This document shows, piece after piece, positions 46,401 through 58,952 of a DNA stretch of 64,000 nt (the first letter of the stretch is position 1; each line of letters begins with the position of its first letter). This DNA comes from Cafeteria roenbergensis. Lineage: Eukaryota > Sar > Bigyra > Bicosoecida > Cafeteriaceae. A model generated the notes under the pieces. It had not been told where the DNA came from, searched no databases, and was given only the letters and a program-made list of their open reading frames with translations. A program made the position numbers and the translations under genes. Location: contig VLTN01000036.1 in NCBI GenBank assembly GCA_008330645.1, positions 186,001 to 250,000 of the forward strand, in the 5' to 3' direction.

Positions 46401-49400
46401 CGACGAGGCGTGGCTCTGCCCTCGAGGTGTCTGCGTGGCAGAGCCAGACTTCGACACGGAATCAGCTCTGCCAGCGGCAGGAGCCGCAGACACGGCTGCT
46501 GATGGGCGTCTGACCCGCCTCTTTGACCCGGTGCCGTCGCGCCCCTGTTGCAGTAGCAGTTGCTGCTGCAGCTTCAGTTGCCGTTGCCGCTGCCGGTGAG
46601 GTCGCTCGTGCCCGGACGACGACGCCGCCGCTCCAGGCACGCAGTCTGACGCCGCCGACTGTGGGGCGCTAGCGATGGCGGATTTGGCATCCGTGCTCTG
46701 CGGTGGGCCGGGGTTCACGCTGACGCTTCGATGGCGATTCCCCTGGCGGCTGCTGTCTCGGCCGCCGCCGCCGCTGCTTGGACCCCGGGAGCCTGACAGC
46801 GCTGGCGACGGTTGTGGGCCCCCCACTGCTGCGGGCACGCCCCTGTCACTCTCTGCCCGCACGTGTGGTTGGCTGGACTCGGCGTCTGACCCCGGTCCAG
46901 GCCCTTCGGAGTTTTCTGGCACCGAAGTGACAGACCTGACCCCGGACCGACGGGCATGATGGGGGCTCGACATGAGTCTGACCCTCGTGAGCGGGTCGCT
47001 CACATCCGACGGACGCGTGAAACCGGCACCCAGGGGGGATCCGACGCCGATTCCAAGCAGCTTCAGCCCTGCGACGCCGCTGGCAAGCTCTGACCCGATG
47101 CCGCTGCGACCAGCTCCCGCGAAACCGCTGTCCTCCATGCGCATGGCCTCCTCGCCTCGTCTAACAGACCCCATGTCTCGGTGTGATGCGGCTTTGACAA
47201 GCGGGTGATGGGGACGGCCGTCGCTGTGACGCGCCGACGACACGGAGTGGCGCCGACTGCCAGATCCTGCCGGCGAGTCACGTGAGCGGCTCCCTGGCCG
47301 AGGAGCGCCTCCTCCTGCCCGGCGCGACCGGCCAGAGTCACCCTTGGATATGGTCCCGGCCGAGTGTTCCCCGCTCCCGTCCCCGCCATCGTCGTCGGCT
47401 CTGCCGGCAAGACGGTTCAGGATGGCTCTGCCGAGCCCCGCCACTGCTCCGGTGCTGAATCTGCGCGGGCGGCGCGCGGGCCGGCCGTGACTCCGGTCCT
47501 GGTCGTGGTCCTGCCGCTGATCCTTCCGACGACCGGATCCCGCTCCATCAGCTGGATGGGCCGCAGCATCAGCTGACGGTGACACTGCGGATCCTTCCAC
47601 GCAATCAGCAGCAGAGCCCGCTGCCGCCGCCCCGGCGTCGCGACCGCGGCCTCCATCTGACCCGACCCCACGGTCACGGGCGCGGCTGCTAGTGGTAGTG
47701 GTGGTAGTGGTGGTGGTGGTGGTGGTGGTGGTTCTGTGTCCACGCTGGCCGGCGGGCGAGTGGCCCCCCGCGAGTGCAGCGGCGGTGACGCGGTGCCGAG
47801 GCGGCGGCGACGGTGGTGACGTCGTTGGCGTCGGCGTGGGCTTCGCCTCGGGGCTCTGCTGCGACGCGGAGGACAGCCCGCGGTTTCGCGAGGCGTGCCT
47901 GCCTCGCCCCGGCGACCGACCAGCGGTTGACGTCGACGGCAGCTGGGCAAACGGTGATGACTCGTCCGTGACGTCGCTGGGCAGACGGACGCCAGACCCA
48001 GACCGGGACGCGATTCCCGTGAAACCGCTGCGGCTCTCGCCACCGGATCTGCGCGCAGCTGCAGCAGCTGACACGCCGCTGATGGGCCGGTTGGAGCCAG
48101 TTTGCGTTCGAAGCCCGGTTTCGCCGGCTCTGCCGACCACTCTCGGGAGTGGAATCGGAGAGTTGCGTGGGTTTCCAGACTTGACCGACATCTCGGCACG
48201 GAACGGATGCTGAAGTAGCTCCGACGTGTCAGCTGATTGACCAGCCGATGATGGACTCGTGATGTCGTCAAGACGTCCGGGGCCGCCTGCGGCCTGGGAT
48301 TCTGCATGTCCCGGCTTCGTTCGTCGCTGAGAGGAGCTTATGCTGACGTCAGTCCGGTCCCGTGTGGGCACGCCAGCGACTCTAGCGCGATCCGGGGAGT
48401 GGTGGATGTCCGCCGTCCTCGTCGAGCGCGGGCCCTTGGACGTGAGAGGCGACTGCGACTGCGAGCCTGCTCTGCTGAGGGACGCTGAGTCGCTCCCGTC
48501 CTTGCTCGCAGAGCCTATGCCTTGCATGGCACGATTCACCATGTTGCCAGGGTCAGCCGGGGTTTCGCGGTCGACGTCGCCAGCGGACGCGCCGCGCGCA
48601 CTCGCACCCAGGAAGGCTGTGCCAGTAGGTGCAATGGGGCTCTGAGATGAACCAGCCGTGTTCGGCGGGGGCTGGCGAAACCGCGATTGGGTGGGGGGCG
48701 ACGGCTTGCCCTGCTCAACGCCACCTGACTGGCTCTGCGCAAGGAAGGGGCGATGCGCTGTCGCACCCAGCCCTCCGTCCGCTTCAAGCTCTGCCGGTGT
48801 GGTCCAGGCGCTGCCACTCCGGTGAGAGGGATTGGAGGTAAGATCGCGATCGTGCGAGCGGCCATCACTTGCAAGTCTCGAGCCAGTCGGGAGCGAGTCG
48901 AGCTCGTCGGCGTGCTCTACCCTCCAGGCAGCCTCTTCCTCCTCATCGTCGTCGTCATCGTCCTCATCATCGTCGGCGTCGGCGTCGACGTCGGCATCTT
49001 GAGTCATGGCGGTCGATCGTCCAGTCGTCTCTCCGTCGTCCCGACCGTCGATTGTAACGGAGGCGTCGCCCGTTTGCCCGGCACCGCTGCCTCCGCCATC
49101 ACCGCCGTCGTCATCGTCGTCGTCTTCGCTGGGAGCGTCTTCGATCCACGAGCCGGCCTCAGTGAGGCCCTCCTGCCACAGGTACTCCTCCTCCTCCTCC
49201 TCCTCCTCCTCTGCCGCCTCGCGCAGCCTGCTGAAGAGAGCCGTTGACTCGGGACCGCTGAGCGACAGCTCCTGCACGATGTGACCGTAGGACCCAGTAA
49301 CCGCTGATAGTGACAGCAGCACGGCCGTGGCGACCACGCCAGGCACCGCTACAAGCGCAAACCGCGTCCACACGCTGGCAACGTTGCTGCCAGCCAAGTC

Positions 49401-52400
49401 TGTTCCAAGCCCTGCCAGGTCTGCCGCCGCAAGCACTGCCGTCAGGAGGCACTCGCTCAGCAGCACGGCAACGGCCACGCTGAATCGGTACGACGTCTCT
49501 CGCAGAATCAGAGAGATGCTCCCGTGAGCGGCGCTCACGAACCCGATGCGCTCAGAGTACTCCCGAAGGAACGATGTCGGAACCGGCAGAGCCACTTCGG
49601 CTTCGTAGTCGATGAGCGCCTTGGAGCCCTCAGCGCCAGCAGCCACTGGGCTGGCGCTAGCGACGGCAACTGCAGCCGTCGGCGACCAGGGAGTCAGGGC
49701 AGATGGAGGGTTGACAGTCCACTGACTCGCGGCTGATGGCGATATGCCATGAGCAGAGCTTGGCACTGCTTGCGGCTGCCGCTGCTGCTGGGGCTGCTGC
49801 TGCTGCTGATGCTGCTGGTGCTGGGGCGGGTACGCTCCGAACTGGGTATATTGGTGCGCCTGCAAGTATCCGCGATAGTCGCGAGGTTGCTCCGGCTTCT
49901 GCTCCGGGGGTTGCTGCTGTGGTGCCGCTGCCATTGGCTGGGCCAGCGACGGCCAGACCACTGGGGTCATGACCATGACAGGGCCCTGGGGCCCGGGGAC
50001 CATCATCGGCATCATCATCTGCTGGAATCCTGCCATCGGCATCGATCCTGCCATCGGCATTGACCCTGCCATCGGCATCGACCCTGCCATCGGCATCGAC
50101 CCTGCCATCGGCATTGATCCTGCCATCGGCATTGACCCTGCCATCGGCATCGACCCTGCCATCGGCATCGACCCTGCCATCGGCATTGATCCTGCCATCG
50201 GCATTGATCCTGCCATCGGCATTGACCCTGCCATCGGCATTGATCCTGCCATCGGCATCGACCCTGCCATCGGCATCGATCCTGCCATCGGCATCGACCC
50301 TGCCATCGGCATTGACCCTGCCATCGGCATCGACCCTGCCATCGGCATTGATCCTGCCATCGGCATTGACCCTGCCTGGCCGCCAGTGGGCACGGCTGCT
50401 GCAGGCACGGCCAATGGCGGGCCCGTCCACGGCGCAGGCCCCCACGGAGCGCCCCCGCCTCCAGCAGCAGCCGCGGCATGCTCCCTGTTCGCGGTCCAGG
50501 AGGCGTGGGCGTGTGGCTGCAGGCCGTCGCCGTCGGGCCGGGGCGGCGGAGCAGGCGCGCGCTTGTCACCTGCCGCGGATCCCCGCGACATCATCGGCGG
50601 AATGATCAGCCGTGGGGGTCCTGTTGCTGGTGCCGCTTCTCCCAGAGGCGTTTCACCATAGTGGGGCTGTGCCTCAGCGGGCAGACGGCCGTTTCGCGCA
50701 TCTGCCCCGCGGCTCGAAACGCCTCCGGAGAAACGACTCCCAGCCATGGCAAAGCTATCCGCTGACGTGTACGACGACACCGAGTACCGGCTCTCTGCGA
50801 CGGCGCCCCACCTGGCAGAGCGACCAAGCCCGTGGCGCGGCGTGGCGGAGTACGCGGATGCTGCGAGCGACGCGTCGGACGACTGGCTCTGCAGCCGTCG
50901 ATGTCTGGACGAGCGGCTCTTGTAGCCGGAGCCACGGTGGGCGCGATCGTCACCGCCCAGAGAGCCACGCACAGCATCCGCAAAGTCGGAAGGATCGGCG
51001 TCGCTCCGCTCGTCGACGTCGCGCCCGTCACGGCCGGTGTCGACAGACGAGCCGGACCCAGAGCGCGACGATGACGACGACGATGACGACGAGTCCGACA
51101 GAGCCGACGGCAGGCCACCGGGCAGAGCCGCTGACCCGCGGCCGCGGGTGGAGGCCCCCTTGGTGACGTCAGTCGCGGTGGTGCTGCTGGTGGTGGACAT
51201 GCGGTTTCGCAAGCGACCCTCCGCGATGCCTGCCATGCCTGCCACCGCCGGGCTTGGCCGCATTCCAAAGGCCGCTCGCCCCGCGGACGCGTCAGCCGCC
51301 GCCTCTGCAGCCGCAGACTCAGACGAATCCGCTGCGGCAGAAGCCGTGGCGGCAGAGCTTGTCGCCGAGTACGATGCGCTGGCAGAGCCCCTGGCAAAGC
51401 TGTTGGGCGGCTCGAAGTGGGCCGGTTGTCCGGTGATGAGACTCCGCTCGTCGCCCGATCCGGCTCTGCCGCCGCGCACCGTTGTGGGCGCTGCGCTGGC
51501 GCTCACGCCCGTGACGGAGGTGCTTCCCTGTGATCCGACATAGCTCTGCCCAGAGCCATGCCCATGCTCCGCCATATCGGCAGAGCTCGACACGACGGAG
51601 TCGGCATCCGCGCCGGCGACTGGACTGTCGCGTGATGGCCGACCGAGGCCGGGCTTGGCTTGAGCGCTGCCGGCACGTTGCTCGGCCCCGGCTGGCTCGG
51701 CCGCGGCAACGACAGCATGTTGGTCGCCACTCGCGGCGTCTGCACTGTCGGCCGAGGCGGCTGCCGCCGACACCGCTGCCGCCGCCGCCGCTGCGAGCAG
51801 GCCCCCCCCGGGCTGCACCACCGACGAGGCGGTCTGCGATCGACGGACCGCCCTGCGGGAGCGAAGCGGCTCGCCGCCGGATCCTTCCACTTGGGGCGTC
51901 TGCGATCGTGCTGACGACGGCGCCACTGGCAGAGCCACTTCGCCCACGCCCATGCCTGTTGGGTGAATCGGCGGCATGGGAGAGTCCGGTCCGCCCTCAA
52001 GGGCGCTTCGCGGGCCCGACCCAAACCCTGACGTGGACGTGACGAAGCTGCTGCTCCCAGCGCCAGCCTGGGACGCCGCCGCTGACGGACCGGCTCCCGA
52101 AGTGGCGGCAGCAGAGCCGCTGGTCGACGTGGGCCCGCTCGCAGCCGCGCTGCCGGCTGTGTTGCCCGAAGAGCTGGCAGCCACGGGCGCGCTGTGCCCG
52201 GCGCCGGCGCCAGCCTGCTGCCGCGGCGTGCTGGTTGTTGGGGCACCTCTGCCAGCGGTCCCACCGGCAGCACCGGCCGCCGACACGGATGCCGTCGCTG
52301 TCACAGAGCTGCTGGAAACGCTCTGCGACCCTGGTGGAGGGACTGTGGAAGAATTTGTCCCGTGTCCATTGGATGCAAGAGTGGTCGATGTCGCTCGGGT

Positions 52401-55400
52401 TGACGCTGAGAGTGGCAAAGCCTCGCTGTCCGCAGGATCACGCCACGGCTCCGGGGCTTGGTGCGTGTCGGCGAGTGCGCCGGCGAAACGATACGCCGCG
52501 TGGTGAGAGACGCGGGATCCGAACCGGTCGGGGAGCGTGGCTCTTCCCCGCATGTCGTCCGGGGAGCAGGTCTGCGGCTGGGCGGGTCGGTGATGGCCTG
52601 GTGATGGGCCCGCGGGAGCTACTCGTCGAGGGTGGCCAGCATGCGGGGACCGCTCCTCCGCATCGGCGGCCCGCACATCCGTACCACGACCAGCGGCTCC
52701 AGCGCCTCGCCCGGCAGAGCCTCGCACTTCCTGGCCAGCAGAGCCACCGACGGCGGCACCGGCGGAGCCGGCCAGCGGTCGAATGCCTGGGCCGGCGGCC
52801 CTCCCCGCGCCGGTGGTCAGCGCGCGACTGGTGGTGACGAATCCAGACCCGAATCCCGTGACGGTGCCCCCGCCGAACGACGTCACCGGTCCATCAGCGG
52901 CAGAGCCGTTCACTCCTGCGGCAGTCGCCGCGGCCGTTGCGTCTGGGACCAGCATCGACCCGAACGACCCAGTGAAGGCTGCCGACGCACCAGCTTCGCT
53001 GCGCGGCGGCCAGAGCGTTTCCGGCGTGGCCGCTACCGCTGCCGCTGCCGCCGCCGCCGCCGCTGATGTCACTGGAGACACGGCCGTGAGAGGTCCCTCT
53101 GCAGCGCCGGGAGTCCCCCTGGAGTCGCTTGGGCCGCTGCCTGTGCCGCCTGAGCCGCGCACCGCGACGTCGGTCCTTGACGAAGCCACTGTCGAAGGTG
53201 ACCCGTCCAGCCGCGCGCCAGACGCGGCCAGCGCCGCCACGCGGGGCGACACCGCTCGTCCGTAGAGCCGCTGCTCCGGAGAGTGTTGGTCACTCGTGTC
53301 GATGTGGCTCGTCGATCCGCCAGCCTGCGCTGACAGGTCCGAGATGTGGTGGTGACGCGGAGGGGATGGCTGCCCTGCAAGTGCGTGCTGATGCAGAGTC
53401 GGAGCTGCAGGCACGAGCGTGACGGCGGGGTGACCACGGTGGTGAGCGACGCGGGCCCCGTGGCGGTCGGGCCGAGCGGCTTGGGTGTGGGCGTGTTGCA
53501 GCTGGTGGTGGTGAGGCTGGTCTTGAGGGTGCGAGCCGTGATGGTGGCGTTGGCCCGAGGAGTGCTGGTGATGGGATGCCGACGGTTGCAGTTGCATTTG
53601 AGACGGGTAGCCTCGATGGTGGCTGTGGGGGGGAGAGCCGAAACCGCTGGAGCTGCGGCCTGCAGAGCCGGTGCCGCTTCCGCGACGAGACAGCGACTGA
53701 TGCCTGACGCCGTCGTGGTGGCCTTCGGCTGCGCCCAGACGGCGCCGAGAGGCGTAGTCGTTGGGGGAGGTGCGATCGCGCGGCGAGATGCGGTGCTGGC
53801 TGTGGCGACGTGCCTGGTGAACGCGGGGAGAAACGCCTGTGTTGGCGGTCGAGCCGACGCTGCCGCGCCGTTCCAGCCCCAGCCCCAGGCCGCGGTTAGC
53901 GCCATGGTGACCCGACGGTGACATGGACGCGAACCTCGAGTGGCCCCGGGTCAGGCCCGTGCCGCTTTGGCGACCACGGTGGTGGTGGTGGTGGTGGTGG
54001 CGGTGCTGGTGCCTGTGGCCAGCGGTCGGGTCGTAGCCGTGACCCTCGGTGGGATCGTCGCGCGGCGACCCGGACCTGTGGTGCCTGCCCCTGCCCGATG
54101 ACGTCACCCCCCCGGCATGCCCCTTGACTCCGGCTCTGCCATGAGACCGGTGGACGTTCCCCTGCCTGCCTCTGGACGCGGCCGCCTCCGCATCGGCCAC
54201 GGCTTGCCAGATGGCGAGGCCCTGCTGACCGTCGCGCAGCGCCGTGTGCCTGCCCACACCGGCTCTACCGGCAGCAGCTGAGGCAGCAGCTGCCTCGTTG
54301 GCCGCCGCAGCGCGGGCTCTGACCACAGCGGCGGCCTCCGCCGCGATTGCGCTCTTCAAGCCGCTGGCAGCACCAGCGCCAGCGGCGACGCCGGCGCCTG
54401 TGGGCCCAGCACCAGCCCCGGCGCCAGCGCCATCACCGGCGCCCGGCGACACGCCGGCTGAGGCGCCGCCGAACATGTGACCCCACCCTGACGGCATGGC
54501 CTTGGCCCGCGGTTTCGTGGCGACGTCCGGTCGCGCCGACGTCATGTAACTTACACTGCTCTCTTGGCCGTGGCCGTGACTGTGGCCATGGTGATGGTGA
54601 TGGCGGTGGCCGTGACCGTGACCGCGACTGTGGCCGTGATCGTCCCCAGATGGGCTGCGCCCGTGGCGGTGGCTGGTGCGGCTGTGCAGCCTGTGGTGGC
54701 TGTGGTGGTGGCCGTGGCCGTGGTGACCGTGGGGGCTGCTGCTGCTGCGATGGCTGTGGTGGTGCCGGTGGTGGCCGTGGCGGCTGTGGCTGCGGCTGTG
54801 TCCACTGGGGCTGGATAGCGGGCTCTGCCGCGGTGGCAGGGTTTCGCTGTCGAACCTGTGACTCTTGGCCGTGGTCCGACGCCGGTGCGATGCAGAGAGC
54901 TCTGCCAAAACTGCGTCGCCATCCGCAGCGTCGCCGCTTCCGGCGAAGACGCCCGGATTGGAAGCCCTGCCCCGTCTTGGGGCCGTTGCGTCGAATTCGG
55001 CATCGAAGGAGCCAGATCCGACCGGCGGCGCCCCGGCCAGCTCTGCAGCATCGGCTCTGCCATGTCCAGCGCCCCCGAAACTTGCGGTGAAACCGTAGCC
55101 TGACTGGGCGCTGCGGCGCGACGTCGGCGATGGAAGGAGGCTGCCTCTGCGGCTCTGCACCTGCTGCCACGAGCCCCTTCGGCCAAACATTGAGCCGCGG
55201 CCGGCATGGCCGCTGCCAGCGCCGCTGCCGCTGCCGGCACCGCCGCCGCTGCCACTCGGGGTGAGTGACCCGGACATCCGGCCCACTGAGAGCCCCGACT
55301 GACGCATTCGTAGGGCGTCTCTGCCCGCCAACTCCGCTTCGCCGCCCTTGGCCGATCGCACCTCGCACTGGGCATCGGGCGGAGGCGTGGGAGTGGAGCT

Positions 55401-56183
55401 GGCGAAACCGCTGCCGCTGCCGCTCTCCACAACGTGGGCGTTCCCGATTCCACCGACTCCTGCTCGGCCAATCGTTTCGCCACCGCCGTGACTGCCACGC
55501 TTGGCACCGCTAGGGGCTCCGTCGGCGCCCACATCACCGTCATCGTACTCGCTGAAAGCAAAGCCGCCAGGGCCAGTTGCGAGTGGCTGGGTCGCATCCG
55601 CGCCGTTCGGAGACGGATGAACTTTTCGGCCGAACAGTTTGCCGAACCACAGGCCGGACGCGCGCCGAATCCCTCCTAACCCTCCCTTCCTCTGCGCAGC
55701 AGGGAATCCATCGCCTTCAACGTCGGCGCCCCGGACAACGTCACTGCCCGATTGCTGGGTAGCGCCATGGCCCGCCCTCGACGACTGCTCCTCGCCCAGG
55801 CCAGACGATCGACCAGCAGCTCCGCCAGAAGCCCGGTGTTGGTGGGCTGGGTGGTCGACTCTGCCGCCGCCGTCGCCACTGTGATTGTTGCTGGAACTGC
55901 TGCCGCTGCCGCTGCCGCTGCCGCTGCCGCTGCCGCTGCCGCTGCCGCTGCCGCTGCCGCTGCCGCTGCCGCTGCCTTTCCCCGCGGTCGTGCCCGTGAG
56001 CTGCCTGCTCGACGCCTGCGCCCACACGAAACCGCGGCCCGAAGCGATGGCGCCGCCCTGCCCGCCTGCGCCCAGAGGCCGCTGCGGGGCGCTCGACTCG
56101 GTCTGGTCGCTGGCCGGTTTCGCCGGCTCCCCGATGCTGACCCAGCGGCGGCTCGGTCCCCGCCCGGCCTTGGGCCTTGCGGA

Positions 56184-56215
<32 letters not shown>

Positions 56216-58055
56216 CTTGTGCTGCTGTTGAGGCTGAACCGACGGCTGGCTCTGCCAGCGTGAGCGGAGGTTTTTCCCGGAAGCTTCGAGGCTGATGCTG
56301 CCCTGACCGGCCTCCGGGCATCCACATCGTGCCTGATGGGGTGGTGATTCGCACAGCCCGGCTCTGCCCAGACGCAGTGCGGAGCAGCGCGAGGTCGCTA
56401 GGTCTGCCTGCAGAGCCACTGAGGGATGTCCCCGTGTCGGTACTACTTTGTGCCGTGTCCACGTGCAACCGCTCGGAGGCGACCCGCGACGCCGCCCAGC
56501 CCCGCTGCTGCTGTCCGGGAGGCGTGTCCGTCACGACAAACGAGTGACTCCCGCTGGCGGTCACGGCTCTGCCGCTGACTGCCGGGGAGCCCCTGGTGGA
56601 TGACCCGCTCCGCCCCTGGAGGGGAGCGTGGTCAGTCACGTCAACCGACTCCATGCCTGCAGCGACCGTGCCTGCCAGGTGGCCAGCCGCCGTCCTGCTC
56701 GCTGACGCGTCGCTGCCAAGCAGCTCAGCGTGGTCTGACTGGCCAGTGATGTCGTCGTGACCGCGATGCTCTGCCCCAGCTTCCATGGTGGATGACGTCA
56801 GCGACTCGGGCTCGCTGCCGAGCCGGTGCCTGCCCTGGGCAGCAGCCCGGCCAACCTTTGTGCCGTCTGCGGCTGCCCACCCCGCGCCAGCGCCGGCCAG
56901 CCCGTCCCGACTAGCCGAGGACGACGCCGTGCCCAAGTCGGTCCCTGCCTCCAGGAGGGACGCGTTGGTCGAGGGGTCGGGGCCCCCCCGCTGGCTGCTG
57001 AACGCGCCGGCTGACCTTCCGTGGGCGTCGAGGGTGTTGGTGGTGTTGGTGGTGGCTGTGGTGGTGCTGCTGCTTCGCTGGTTGCGGTAGTGCTGCCGCT
57101 GCTGCCGCCGCCGCCACTCGGGCTGCCGTCCCCCCGGGCCGCCGTGGGCAGAGAGACCGCGCCGCGGCGCAGCGGGGCTCCCGCCCGCGTACCAGTAGGC
57201 CCCCGCGGCGCCGTCCTCCTCCGCCGCCCCGTCGTCCTCGTCGAAGGAGTACCGGCCGCGATCGTCTCGGGGGCGCCTCCCGCCGCCGCCGCCGCTGTCG
57301 GCGCCGTCGTCGAAATCAACGCCGCCGTCGTCCTCGCCGTCGTCCTCGATGGAGTACTCGCCCGCTGACGACCGCCGCCCGCCCCCGCGCGGGTCGCCAT
57401 CCGTCTCGCCAGTTGCGGCATCCCGGATGTCCCTGATTCGCAGCTGTGACTGCTGGGCGACGAGCAGGTGCGCGTGAATGGCGTCGAAAATCAGAATGAG
57501 CGCCGTGATGGTGACTGCCACCACGGACCCTGCGACGGCGGTCATGGCGCCGACGGCCACCGCAACTCCGATGCTGGGAAAGGTGGGCAGGAACGCGTCG
57601 GCGTCAGTTGCGTACCAAGGGGCAATTGCGAAGAACAGGGCCGCGGTCGCGAGGACGAGCGTCCCCAGGCTCACAGCCGTGCAGACGGCCGACGCGCGGG
57701 CAGGGAGGGGGCCGGACACCCCCCGAAGCACCTCGATGTGAACAACGGTGCCGGGGAGCGCCAGACGCAGTGCCGCAGCCGATACCGTGAAGAGCATGAT
57801 TGAGCCCGCGAGGATGGCCGACACAGCGCCGCCGGAGACCACCACTGCGCTCCACACCACGGCCACCAGCTGCGCCAGCAGAGTCAGCGCCTGGTACAGC
57901 GCAGCTGCGCGGGTGCAGGCGCCCGAGACGGGCTGTTCGGGCGCCCAAGGGTCGTCCTCGCGCCGAAAGCAGCCGCCGCACCAGCGACCGCTGCAAGCCA
58001 CATCGTCGCAGCGCAGCAGGCCCGTCGTCGCCGCCATGCACACCAAGAAACGCAT
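43434..58055 (-). CDS. Giant multi-pass membrane protein (4,873 residues) with low-complexity repeats
   Basis: One uninterrupted frame of 14.6 kb. ATG 58055, or Met7 at 58037. Hydrophobic segments: four near the N-terminus (about residues 53-75, 80-100, 124-148, 160-192), one or two pairs around 2840-2930 (VAVAVLLSECLLTAVLAAA; FALVAVPGVVATAVLLSLSA), and one near the C-terminus (ARIAVALAVFVLSAAAWAL). A Cys-rich start (CDDVACSGRWCGGCF) precedes the first. The long stretches between are disordered: Gly-Ser run (694-719), His/Ser/Gly-His arrays (about 1090-1170, with more near 1350), 19 units of AGSMPM (about 2561-2674), acidic blocks (about 2970-3040), poly-Thr, and a Ser/Arg-rich C-terminal third. 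I recognise no family. Two TM groups separated by thousands of disordered residues suggest a scaffold or surface protein. Over 30 GGCTCTGCC motifs occur by hand count. Confidence 0.8.
50033..50374. repeat. 19 x 18-bp tandem array (AGSMPM repeat)
   Basis: Nineteen contiguous 18-bp units, CCATCGGCATCGACCCTG with synonymous T/C changes at two sites (ATCGAT, ATTGAC, ATTGAT variants). On the - strand each encodes a hexapeptide equal to AGSMPM in the giant membrane protein. The + strand is also open across the array (AIGIDP units) but that frame is a shadow. Confidence 0.95.
55900..55976. repeat. (CTGCCG)n hexamer microsatellite
   Basis: About 13 perfect CTGCCG units giving a Gly-Ser run in giant gene 2. 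The same hexamer recurs at about 12003-12030 (intron), 18955-18985 (giant gene 1) and 40746-40778 (intron). Confidence 0.9.
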
Positions 58056-58952
58056 CGTTGGCGCTGGCTACCTCCGGCGGCAGCTGCGGGCCAGCTCCCC
58101 GCACCGCGGGGGATTCCCCGGCCCAGGCCCTGCTGCGGCGCGTCGCCTCGTCGCGCGGGCCGGACAAGTGCCGGCTCGTTGACGAGGGCCTGGCCGCTGC
58201 CCTTGAGGCGGGGCGCCAGCGGCGGTCCGCACCGCGGCAATCCGCGTCCGCTCTCTGCGTCACGCTGCCGCCTGGCGCGGCGCGCACGGCCGGAGCTGTC
58301 GTTGCTGCTGTGACCGTGCACCCTGGCCGGCTGGCTAGCTCTGTGCAGAAACAAACACGCGATTTTGATGCTGCGCTGACCGGACTTCGCGGCAGAGGCT
58401 CAAGTGACTCCCTCTAAGCTCTCTCCCCCGGTGCGCCGCGCGACAGCGGGATCCGCGCCCCCGATGCCTCGCGCCTTGGCCATTTCTTCCCCTGGAACGC
58501 CAACGCCGTGGCATGTTGGGCGGCAAAGGAGTCGCTTGGCGCTGCGTGGAGCGCAGCTCGCGTGCCGACGCGCGGTCGCTCTCCAGTCCACTGCTCGGCA
58601 AGCGGGCGGCTCGCCACACGCGCCGCGCGCGCGGCGCGCAACCGCGGCCTCTGGGCGGGATGCCTCGGGCACGCGTCTCGAGGCTTGGCCTGGCCGTGGC
58701 AGCCGGGGAAAGGGGGGTTAGGGGCGCGCGCGACTGCGGCTGGGCAATGCGGCGGCGTGTCGTTTCGTCGGGATCGCGCTGCGCGGGGCAACGATCGAGC
58801 TGCAGCTCGCGCGTGCGGGAGTGCGAGCCCGCGCGCGGTGGAACGGCCTCGCTTCAAACAGGGGCCGCGCGGCGCATCAGGATTCACGCGGCGGGCATCG
58901 CGCAGCGCGCTTGCAGCGCAGGGCGCTGCGCTCCGCGCTCCGCGCGGCTCGC
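58056..58952. other. Tandem spacer upstream of giant gene 2
   Basis: 897 nt between the phosphatase stop and the giant gene start, both on the - strand; still GC-rich. It should hold the giant gene's promoter. Open frames here on both strands are Arg/Ala-rich and cross neighbouring genes; none is credible. Confidence 0.5.

Noticed and set aside
50033-50374. The 18-bp array as a CRISPR array
   Set aside because: Units are contiguous without spacers and are coding.
49969-50661. + strand frame with AIGIDP repeats as a real gene
   Set aside because: It is the shadow of the AGSMPM array in giant gene 2; the - strand frame continues for 14.6 kb on both sides.
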